A DNA stretch of 64,000 nt from the NCBI GenBank assembly GCA_963971305.1, contig OZ020303.1, positions 63,488,867 through 63,552,866 on the forward strand, written 5' to 3'. The DNA comes from Arcuatula senhousia (Eukaryota > Mollusca > Bivalvia > Mytilida > Mytilidae). The position numbers and the translations under genes were made by a program. Positions 55,642 through 64,000 of the stretch are shown one piece after another (the stretch's first letter is position 1; the number at the start of each line of letters is the position of its first letter). Under the pieces are notes generated by a model. The model made no database searches. It saw only the letters and a list, made by a program, of their open reading frames with translations, and had not been told where the DNA came from.

Positions 55642-57042
55642 ATGAGAGAAACAGAAGAATGCAAAGATTTTGATTTGTTTCAAAATTCACAAAAGGAGCT
55701 GAAATTCTACTTGCATTCAAACACCAATCTATCCTCTGGTGAATTTTTAAGTGCAGGATTCCTAGCCAGCATGGCTTTTGAATCAAATATTTCCACTACT
55801 ATAAGAGATAAAATTTACGTTTCGGACTATAACAAACAGATAGGTCTCCTAGAGATTGTGCTAAGGTTTACCAAGACAGCATTCAAACATGAAGCGGACA
55901 GTTTTTTTGACAGAATACAATCTCGCGTCTTAACATTGTTTATACAAAGAGGTAGCGAAAGTCGCAAGATTCAAGTTGATGTTCTGTGTAATTTAACAGA
56001 ACCATACACTAACGCATTAATTGAGTTTAAGTTATTCTATATCAATTATCCATGGTTGAAATTGGAAAAGAACTATTATGCAGACTTTAAAGGATATGTT
56101 GCTACTCCCATGGTTTCAGAATGCTCAATTTGGGCAAACATGATACCCGATAACTTTAACAAACTAGTTGTAGAAAAGGTACATTGTAGCGGTCAGAACA
56201 ATATCATTGCTAAAGCTGAATTACATATCGGAAACATGGTCACGTATATCTGTTTTGGTATTTCGATTGTTTCCCTACTCATTCTTGTCTTTCTGCAACG
56301 AAAATACGGTTTAGTGACAAATATTCCTTCCTCAAATTCTGAAAATATTGCAATCTCACTTATTTTATCAAACTCTCTTTTTGTGTTTGGCGTAAGAGCT
56401 GATGTAAACATAAATCTATGCTATATTATTGGTGTTTGTATTCATTATTTGTGGCTCTCTGTCTTTATCTATATGTCAATTGCTGTAGTTTCTATAGCCA
56501 ACAACCTTACAAAATTAAGATCCAGAGGAATAGTTTCATCTAATACAGAGAAAAGACGAACAATGTTAACACTGTTAGGTATTGTCTTGCCCATACCGAT
56601 CGTTGTAACAACAATAATTGTCGACAAATATGGCCCTCCGGTATGGTCTGTCGGATATGGAACTGTTCCTTGTTTTCCAAGAAAATACCCCGCTAATCTT
56701 GTTTTCTTTACAGGGCCTATTATATTCATCATTTGTTTTAACTTGCTTGGATTATCATACACAATCTGTAGAGTATGTGGTCTTCGCAACCAGACTTCAC
56801 ACATAAGACAACTTAACCCGTACACGGAAGCAAAAATATACCTTAGGATGTCGGCTTCTTCGGGCGTTTTGTGGTTTGTTGGCATTTTGGACGCCATCTT
56901 TGAAGAGGATTGGTTAAGCTTCGTTTTCACTATAATTTGTGGTTTGCAAGGGTTTTTCATTGCACTTTCTAATTTCACCTCTAAAAGATTTCAAATCACT
57001 AAAGAAAACACGCCAAGTGGATCAACCAGTGTTTCACAATAA
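55642..57042 (+). CDS. Receptor gene C, exon 2 (7TM class B GPCR)
   Basis: 466 codons plus TAA (57040-57042), entered at ATGAGAGAAACAGAAG after the CAG acceptor. With exon 1 it gives an 809-residue receptor. Exon residues 1 to about 195 are the juxtamembrane region with CSIWANM and a later cysteine (VHCSGQN), but no HL(T/S) cleavage site. Seven membrane segments follow from NMVTYICFGISIVSLLILVF to IICGLQGFFIALSNF. The TM3 cysteine (NLCYIIG) and loop 2 cysteine (TVPCFPRKYP) are present. The basic loop (TEKRRTMLTLLG) precedes TM4, and the LNPYTEAKIYLRM stretch precedes TM6, as in the paralogs. The tail ends SGSTSVSQ. It is the best-preserved member here. Ligand, coupling and tissue are unknown. 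Confidence 0.9.
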   Translation: MRETEECKDFDLFQNSQKELKFYLHSNTNLSSGEFLSAGFLASMAFESNISTTIRDKIYVSDYNKQIGLLEIVLRFTKTAFKHEADSFFDRIQSRVLTLFIQRGSESRKIQVDVLCNLTEPYTNALIEFKLFYINYPWLKLEKNYYADFKGYVATPMVSECSIWANMIPDNFNKLVVEKVHCSGQNNIIAKAELHIGNMVTYICFGISIVSLLILVFLQRKYGLVTNIPSSNSENIAISLILSNSLFVFGVRADVNINLCYIIGVCIHYLWLSVFIYMSIAVVSIANNLTKLRSRGIVSSNTEKRRTMLTLLGIVLPIPIVVTTIIVDKYGPPVWSVGYGTVPCFPRKYPANLVFFTGPIIFIICFNLLGLSYTICRVCGLRNQTSHIRQLNPYTEAKIYLRMSASSGVLWFVGILDAIFEEDWLSFVFTIICGLQGFFIALSNFTSKRFQITKENTPSGSTSVSQ

Positions 57043-58080
57043 ATGTCATACTGAAAAAAAACCATCAGGTTCTCGTTGACTTTTTGTTGTTTGTTTGTGA
57101 AATTTGACAAAACAGTACCTTTATATGAATTGACCAAATGTAAGCGTTTACGGAAATTTTAGCCCAAATCAAGCTTCATCTCACATGAATAGCTTATTGT
57201 ACATTTGGAAGGTAAAGACTTTTGAAGCACGAAATAAATGGTTGATTTGATAAGATGCATATGAGGTATTTTGAATTATATTTAGGTGTGTTTGTTCGTA
57301 ATTAGTTTGGGTTTTGTTTTGTGTTGCTTCCATACATTTGTAACAATTTGGTGTGACTTACATAAAATTTGAATATGTTACCCTTTTAATGTAAGCTGTA
57401 ATAGTACTGAATTTATAGCATGAAATGGAGATTAACACGTTTTGAATATTATTCTTTTTTCAAGTGTATTAGTATTTGTTGTAATAAAATTTGAATAACT
57501 ATGAACAGTTTTATATTTAACATAATGTATTCTTTTACACTTATTCTTTCCTTATATTAAAAGTAACAACAAAACTACAGATCTATGATGGTTGATATAA
57601 TATATATAAAAAAAGACAAAACAAGGCAAAGACATACTACATGAATTGAAGATTGCAATGACCATGATAATTATACAGACATTTCAAAAGACAAAGTGAG
57701 CTACTATGGTCGTAAAAGTCGTAGCACACATACATGTATGACAGATGAGTATGTAATTCCTGGAAATATTTCTCCATCAGAACATTTGACAATCTCAATA
57801 ATATAAATAGAAACACAAAAGCCAATCATAAGGAAGATCAACATCATTCCTTCACTATGAAAAGGCGACCAGATATGCAGCAACAACAATGTCAAGCGAA
57901 GAATTAATTGACATTCACAAATTGGTCATTCTAGTATTTAGCATCTTTGTTGGGGATAAAAGTGATGACATTACCTAGCTGGTTTGAATGTCCAAATAAC
58001 ATAATCAAGATAATTATCCATGCAAACAGCGCTTCATTGCAGGGTCACTGAAATGTACTAATAAAAGAAAATAATGAGAT
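57043..58080. other. 3' flank of gene C
   Basis: AT-rich, presumably including the 3' UTR. No further coding region recognised. Confidence 0.4.
57233..57238 (+). promoter_or_regulatory. Possible polyadenylation signal of gene C
   Basis: AATAAA about 190 bp after the stop codon in an AT-rich region; another lies near 57484. Either could be used. Confidence 0.35.
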
Positions 58081-58084
58081 GTGG

Positions 58085-58570
58085 AATAAGTGTACGCGAC
58101 ACAGCCCACAATTAAACGGCAATTTAGAAAAACCACAATGGAAAACCGCCAGCAGCCTTCAACGAGGCCATTTGGCACTGCTCGCGATTCTGCAATTAAC
58201 CCATGGTCTAAAACAAAATGCATATAATTCAAATCCAGCCCTGAAATAGTCACAGATAGACCCCTTTCTTAAACAAGGAACAAAAAACATCAAAAAGACA
58301 AGTACAAACGAAAGCTTTGTCAAAGATTCCTGGCTTAGGACGGGTACATGTAAAATGTGGCGGGGTTAAACTAGTTTTTGGGCCAAACCTTCCCCCTATA
58401 AATATCCATTGACAAAGCACAAAAACTAAACACACAATAACAATCAAATCGATCAGAGTATAATTCCACTAGAGAGAACCTAAGACAAAAAACAAGAACT
58501 AACAAAAGGACGATAAAGGAACTCTCTATAGAACATTCGCTGTTACTGACAGCTAGCTTAGAATCATCAA
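58085..58570. repeat. Dispersed repeat E, copy 3
   Basis: It is collinear with copies 1 and 2: CCAGCAGCCTTCAACGAGGC, GACCCCTTTCTTAAACAAGG, AAAATGTGGCGGGGTTAAAC, GAGAGAACCTAAGACAAAA and ACATTCGCTGTTACTGACAG. Here the two blocks are adjacent. Confidence 0.7.
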
Positions 58571-58599
58571 TCTACTGATTGATATTTCAGTTCGCTGGA

Positions 58600-59030
58600 C
58601 CTTGTTACTGGCTGCAATGATTTAGTCCTCCAAAAACATTACGATCGTGATTACTAAGCGATGGTGTCTATCAAATGTGCTTTAAATTTGTTCTTTCACT
58701 TTCTGATGAGAAGATAAATAATGTGAAATAGACTATCAATGTGTACCTGTATTTAGAATAGAGTATCCGCATAATTTTTTTAAGAATTATTTTTGATCCA
58801 CAGGCACTTGGAACAGAGACTTTTTTCTAATACCCATAACAAAATAAAATTTCAATTAAACAGTCCGCCAAAAGTTAAGCACCATTACTTATTTTTTTTA
58901 AATGGCATCCTCTTTTTATATTTCATTAAAATATTCAAATAATTCTGATCTTTTGCACGCAAGAAATTTTAGATGTTTTTGCGTAGTTTTGCATCGTACA
59001 AAATTTGAAAATAAAATAAGATTTAAAGAT
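58600..59030. other. Gene-poor stretch
   Basis: AT-rich; no recognised feature. Confidence 0.35.
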
Positions 59031-59034
59031 ACAG

Positions 59035-59960
59035 ATGGGTCCAGTCCTAACCTGTACAAAAGTGAACTAAAAGCAGACTTTAGGTCCGCTTTTCTGGTCA
59101 GCTATAGCTGTCCAAAGAGTAATCTTTGGTCAGGTCAAAGCAGGTCCGCTTTCCTGGTCAGGTCTGCTTTTTAAAGTGGACCAGAGCGGACCTGGTCATA
59201 AGTCAGGTCAGCCTAACCCTGACCAGTTCTCAGGGCAGACCGTGAGCTGTTCAGAGCTGACCTGACCATAGGACAAGTCCGCTTTGGACAGCTTTTATAC
59301 AGTGGACAGGACTGCAAATTAATTAATCGGTTGACAATTTAAATAAAATTAAGCAATTTGCATATTCATTTTATTGTTTTTATCCATCTAATCAATGTTT
59401 ACTTGAAATAAAGATAATATAACATAGAATTTAATTTTCATGATAATATAATAATTTTCATGATAATATAATAATTTTCAGTTAAAAATATAATAATTTT
59501 CAGTTAAAAATATAATAATTTTCAAAAAATATAATAATTTTCAGTTAAAAATATAATAATTTTCAGTTAAAAATATCTATTTCATTTATTTTTATGTATT
59601 CAATTTAATTATTTATTTTATTACAATGAAATCTTGTTTAGGTAATTTTACATGTTTAAAATATCGTAGATTTTCATTTTTTGTTAACGCTTGTCAATAT
59701 GAAATACTACTTTCCATAAACTTGACCTGACCACAAGCTGTCAAAAGTGGACCTAGAGCTGACCAGACCAGTGTTCAGGTCTGTCCTGAGTGAAACGTAC
59801 CAAACCTGTCCTGTCAAAGCGGACCTAGCACACGGTCCGCTTTGAAAGTGAAATTTGAAGCTGACCACGGTCCACTAAAAACAGATCAGAAAGATGTCCA
59901 GAGTGAACTTCTGGTCAGCTTTTCTGGTTCACTATGCATACAGGTTAGGGCTGGACCCAT
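59035..59960. mobile_element. Foldback element dense in GGTC/GACC words
   Basis: Ends ATGGGTCCAGTCCTAACCTG and CAGGTTAGGGCTGGACCCAT are inverted. Both arms (about 59035-59315 and 59720-59960) are packed with GGTCCGCTTT, AGCTGACC, CAGGTC and their complements. The centre is AT-rich with a 22-bp tandem repeat. No coding capacity. A lone copy of the terminus lies at 52651. Confidence 0.8.
59437..59580 (+). repeat. 22-bp tandem repeat within the foldback element
   Basis: About seven units of ATATAATAATTTTCAGTTAA type, with one shortened unit (TTTTCAAAAAATATAATAAT). Confidence 0.85.
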
Positions 59961-61710
59961 ATGTATGGGTACTTTGTATTATTGTGTGAATTAACCTGAT
60001 CCTGAATTCAAGTTTCGGGAGCTATAGAACAAGCAGAAAATTCAAGCAAACCATTGTTTCAAAACATTTTACGCATGACACTTCTTAAAAACGTTGTTGC
60101 CAATCATATCAAAAGACAAATATGAGTTTTTAATGAGTTTTGCAGGTTTTTGGGGCCTGCCTAATAACTCCTTCAAACAACATGAAAATAAAAATGTTAA
60201 TGTTTGATGATGATAAAGTTGGGTTTGTTTTAAAATGTTTATTTGAAAAATAAGGCAAAAAATCTTTTTTTATGTTTTTTTATTTATAGAAAATGTCATT
60301 TTTAAGTAAAACTTAAAATTGAACTTAAACTGCTTCAAGAAAGACATTTCTTTCATAAAAGTTGTGTGATCATAACACTTATGAATAAACCGTTTTGTCT
60401 GTAGAAGAAATAAACGTGTCAGTGAACTTTTTTTAATAACAGAATGGCCTTTTATTTAAAAATTTGTATTGACAGAAAATGAGATTTCAGAAAAGTGACG
60501 TGTGGGACAGAAAACAAACATTCTCTCATCCATCGTTAACAAAATTTATATGACATAAATATTTGAAGTTTCTACTGCAAAAAATTTCATTACCAATTCA
60601 TTTTCTTACGACAGCTTTCAGCTTGAAATTTTACAAGAAGTATATTTATTCCCCTTTTAAACATTTTGTGTTCGGTTTTGTTTGTTCACTTTAATGAAAA
60701 TGTTTTGAGAATATATTTCAATGTAAGACAATTAGCCAACTAAAAAGACACATATCATCAACTGAACAAAATTTGATTTCTTCGTCAACAATTTTCTAAA
60801 AAACCTTTGACGTTAAATCATGTTCTGTTTGAAATGTTTTTTAGTTTTAGATTTCTATATGGCGCATACCCTTTTGTGTAACATTACATCGAAATGTTTG
60901 TTTCAAGGAAACACCTTTCAAACCTATCTTGAAGTCTATTGGCGTTTGCATTTTAACTCTGAGATATTGTACAAATATAGATGTACAGGGTGGAGCTTAA
61001 CTATGACAGACTGCAATATTAAAATTTTGCTGTTTTATGCTATCAAAAAACCAATGACCATTGGCTGTGAAATAAGTTAAACTAAGTACCAATAATTATA
61101 AGGCCTTTAAATATCGAAATCCTTAAAATGGTAAAAAACAAAGGACACATTTAATTTGATTAGGAACTGATACTTTTTTATCTGTGAATTTTACATGCTT
61201 CTATAGTTATAATGTTCGTGGACTAAAAAAGAATGTATAAATCGACGAAAGCCCAGAAGGCCCATACGAGATTCGAGAATCGAAATTCTAAAGTCGGAAA
61301 TCGAGATTCGAAATGCAATACGATAATAACCAATCAGATTGCTCATAACACAATCAGAATAGTCATTGTATGATGTAGCGGCTTGTAGCACAGTGTCCAT
61401 AAGCGAATTTGTTCGCAGCTACTCAAGCATATTAGTCATTAAGTGTGCCTAATGTAATTTAGTGTTAAGTAAGATCATTGGTGATAGATAATGATATGAT
61501 TCGTTCGTCTCCCGCGCGAATCACTACTGGAAGATCTGTGGAAAGGTTCCTGTACCCGGTTCAATCATTTGATTCGAGCAGCTAACTATGGTGGTGGTGT
61601 ATTTTGAACTGGACGACTCATGTCGTGAAAATCCACACGACTTTTTTCTATGCTGTCTTCAAACTATCTCGATTTGACCTATACGATTCAGGTTGTCTTC
61701 AAAATCTGGA
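59961..61710. other. Gene-poor stretch
   Basis: The open frame 60820-61080 (86 codons, several Cys) has no recognised family and no partner in the window. A short ATTCGAGAATCGAAATTC cluster lies at 61270-61312. Confidence 0.35.
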
Positions 61711-61714
61711 CTGG

Positions 61715-61900
61715 TCGTTACCAGATCGCGCTATTCGTGCCATCTTTTCCATCGTCGCGAATGACTCGTTTTGTATTCGTTTATCCGTTGTAATTATAGT
61801 GATGGCACTTAGACGGAAACGCGGCACTGGATAGAGCAATGCGATTTTTTACCATTTCTTCATCAACTTTAGTAGGGTATTTAGTTTAGGCAAGGGCGTG
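61715..61900 (+). repeat. Dispersed 185-bp repeat F, copy 1
   Basis: GCGCTATTCGTGCCAT, TCCGTTGTAATTA, GAGCAATGCGATTT and GGCAAGGGCGTG are repeated in order at 63125-63310. Confidence 0.75.
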
Positions 61901-62027
61901 TTTTTTTTCACGAACGAAAGTAAAATGTTTATAGTTCATTGCCTGACTTTTTAATGCTTTTAAATATGCGTGTTTTAAGTTCTACGATGGCCCATAGTGA
62001 CAATAATAATGTTGATTTAGGAAGCCC

Positions 62028-62325
62028 GTGACCAGCAAAAAAAATGATATGGAAAGGCATGAACGGTTTTCAAATTTAAATTTCTATTAAATTATCAAAA
62101 ATGTTTTGATGTAATCAACATTAAACTATATGTTATCCTTTTTTTTTTATATGTTATCCTTTTGTGATATTTAAACATTTGACCAGCAAACAAAATAATA
62201 TGGAAAGGCATGAAAGGTGTTCGAGATTTAAATTTCTATTAACACTTAATTATTAAAAATGTTTTGATGTAATGAACATAAAAAATATGTTTTCCTTTTG
62301 TGACATTTTACCATTTTCGCCAAGG
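62028..62325 (+). repeat. Tandem duplication of about 150 bp
   Basis: Two units carry GACCAGCAAA, ATATGGAAAGGCATGAA, TTTAAATTTCTATTAA, AAAAATGTTTTGATGTAAT and CCTTTTGTGA in order. Confidence 0.85.
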
Positions 62326-62885
62326 GAGATAATTAATTAGGTAATTTGACAGTTTTGACCACTTTTGGCATAGTTTTGCGTTTATTCAAAAACTGATCTC
62401 AAAAGTACGCCTTTTTCTTGCTTTCTTTTAAAATCAGTATATAGAAATATATACTGTACAAGCCCAAAATAATATCTAATAATTACTAATTGTTATTGGG
62501 CAAATTTTTGTAAAATCTGAATTTTCCTGCTAGGTGAAAATTTTCTGGTACACTAAGCCTGCCTTTATTCAAATTGAATTTGAATCTGTTTATCGATGTG
62601 TTTATTTACAAATTTTAAGGAATCTTTTTAGAAAAAAATGGTATATGGCGCAATTTTTTAGTTTAATACCTTCTTGCGGTAGCACCATCGCTAAGAACAG
62701 TAACTGATTTGTCAATTGTTTTGTTTTCTACATGGTAACCGTATACTATCTACGCCGCTGATAGCGTGTCATGCCAAATTTGCATGTATTTATACATTAT
62801 ATTTTGTAGCTACAATCAGGATATCAATGCCGGAGGAAACACAATGGCAAGAAAGCGTTTTAAAGAGAATGCATACCGGTTTTTA
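62326..62885. other. Gene-poor stretch
   Basis: AT-rich with no recognised feature. The open frames at 62716-62999 run into the following PLE tail. Confidence 0.35.
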
Positions 62886-62889
62886 TTAC

Positions 62890-63125
62890 ACCAAGTAGAA
62901 AGAAGCAAAAAGGCACCAATGTGGTATTCGAGTGTCAAAAGTCCAAAAGGCAACGGCAAAACCGGTATACACGAACAAGAACAGCACGAAGAAACATAAA
63001 ACGCAAAATCAACCGAACGAGAATCAACAAAGTGAGCTCAAGTCTTAACAAGTGTGAACTTAGGTGCTCCGGAAGAGTAAGCGGTTTCTGCCTGCTATAG
63101 CACGCACGTCGTGTTGGTCGTAACG
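62890..63125 (-). mobile_element. PLE-2 3' tail fragment (minus)
   Basis: The inverse of the PLE-2 tail: AGGCACCAATGTGGTATTCG, CAAAACCGGTATACACGAAC, GGTGCTCCGGAAGAGTAAGC and CTGCTATAGCACGC. Confidence 0.75.
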
Positions 63126-63310
63126 AGATAGCGCTATTCGTGCCATTTTTTTATGGTCGCTTCTGACTCGCTTTGTATTTGTATATCCGTTGTAATTAGA
63201 GAAATGGCATAGAGTTATGGCACTGAGACGGAAACATGGTCAGAGCAATACGATTTCTGATAATCGCTTCATCAACTTATGTTGGGTTTAAATTCAGGCA
63301 AGGGCATGTA
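63125..63310 (+). repeat. Dispersed 185-bp repeat F, copy 2
   Basis: Collinear with 61715-61900. It lies between two minus-strand PLE-2 tails, so it interrupts or separates one PLE unit. Confidence 0.75.
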
Positions 63311-63600
63311 AGAGTGAATTGTTGAAAAAAAAAGAAAATTAGCAGCTCTCTACTTTTAGTCAACAAATAGCAGGAGGAAGACTTACAAGAACAGAAATTT
63401 AGGTAGTGACAAATTGATTTTTAGGGGACTATGATGAAATTCAAACTGAAAAGACAGAATATGGAAAATCAGGAATAAAAAGGTCGGACAATGCTTTGTA
63501 ATAATAATTAAAAAAAAAACAGACAGGATGAAGATTTTGGCTAGAAAATCTATTGCGAAACTTAAAAATAAAAAAAAATGTGCAAAAAATCCAGGCTATA
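63311..63600. other. AT-rich spacer
   Basis: No recognised feature. Confidence 0.35.
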
Positions 63601-63604
63601 TTTT

Positions 63605-63820
63605 TTCCGAAAATAACGGCAAAACTGGTAAACACGAACAAGAACAGCACAAGGAAACACAGAACACAAAATCAACCGAATTGAAATAAAAAAGCGAACT
63701 CATTTCGTTTCAAGAGTGGACTCAGGTGCTCCAGAAGAGTAAGCGGTTCCTGACTGCTATAGCACACCTGTCGTTTTGTGAATTTCCAATTCAGTGTTTC
63801 AAATCCGGTACAGGAAGTTT
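63605..63820 (-). mobile_element. PLE-2 3' tail fragment (minus)
   Basis: GGCAAAACTGGTAAACACGA, CAGGTGCTCCAGAAGAGTAA and TTCAGTGTTTCAAATCCGGT are the inverse of the PLE-2 tail. It breaks off at about 63815 within the tail, before any coding part. Confidence 0.75.
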
Positions 63821-64000
63821 AAATCTGTAAGAACTAAGGCTCTTCGTACTGAGGACAGAAAATGCGTTCAAAACAAGGGAATGCTTTTAACTGCGGTAAC
63901 ATTTTAGATTGTAAACGACTTCAATTTCAGACTCTTCCCTATGTTAAGAACCAATTTGTTCATACCGCATCTTACAATTGAAGACTTCTTAGCGTCTCAT

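Noticed and set aside
56469..56978. 169-codon open frame on the strand opposite gene C
   Set aside because: It is the antisense shadow of the conserved 7TM exon. Equivalent antisense frames occur over genes A (4490-4723) and B (27523-27930), as expected from the conserved sense strand.
60820..61080. 86-codon open frame with several cysteines
   Set aside because: No signal of a family, no paralog in the window and no splice context; such lengths are expected by chance in this AT-rich DNA.

Overview
The window is eukaryotic, AT-rich and repeat-dense. Its protein genes have GT..AG introns, and most of the rest is a mosaic of Penelope-like retroelement (PLE) pieces, foldback/MITE elements and tandem-core elements that end in GAC or ACGG microsatellites. 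That mix, with hammerhead-ribozyme-like motifs, fits a bivalve mollusc, most likely a mytilid mussel. The organism call is inference from repeat style, not from a database match.

Three paralogous receptor genes form the real coding content. Gene A (minus, 8369..4522), gene B (minus, 31232..27570) and gene C (plus, 53809..57042) lie about 22-23 kb apart. Each has two coding exons joined by a phase-0 intron. Exon 1 encodes a signal peptide and a cysteine-rich ectodomain. Exon 2 encodes a juxtamembrane region, seven membrane segments of the secretin/adhesion (class B) type and a short tail. B (803 aa) and C (809 aa) are open. A carries one nonsense codon and two frameshifts and looks like a pseudogene. 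All three have a TATA-like box 54-58 bp upstream of the same MNIY start.

Layout: 1-3.9 kb, repeat and PLE-tail fragments; 3.9-8.4 kb, a MITE and gene A; 9.0-9.9 kb, minus-strand PLE-2 remnant; 10.9-15.3 kb, dispersed repeat, two inverted tandem-core elements with the same ends but different core units, and a 155-bp triplicate; 15.3-19.5 kb, PLE-2 tail, hammerhead-like motif and a PLE-1 copy split by a 2.8-kb element with long terminal inverted repeats; 20.5-26.5 kb, a duplicated segment, a 488-bp tandem element and PLE pieces; 27.0-31.3 kb, a ribozyme-like element and gene B; 32.2-37.1 kb, dispersed repeat, a 60-bp satellite interrupted by the best PLE-2 copy, and a MITE; 39.5-43.8 kb, the longest PLE-1 copy (one stop codon) and another MITE; 45.3-48.9 kb, ribozyme-like element, tRNA-like sequence, tandem-core element and the second copy of the duplicated segment; 53.8-57.0 kb, gene C; 58-64 kb, dispersed repeat, a 926-bp foldback element dense in GGTC/GACC words, and short duplications.

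The receptors look like a small lineage-specific cluster that grew by duplication and inversion; their introns and flanks have since collected PLE tails and MITEs. PLE-1 and PLE-2 are the only recognisable protein-coding mobile elements, and neither has an intact full-length copy here. The foldback, tandem-core and ribozyme-like elements are non-autonomous.
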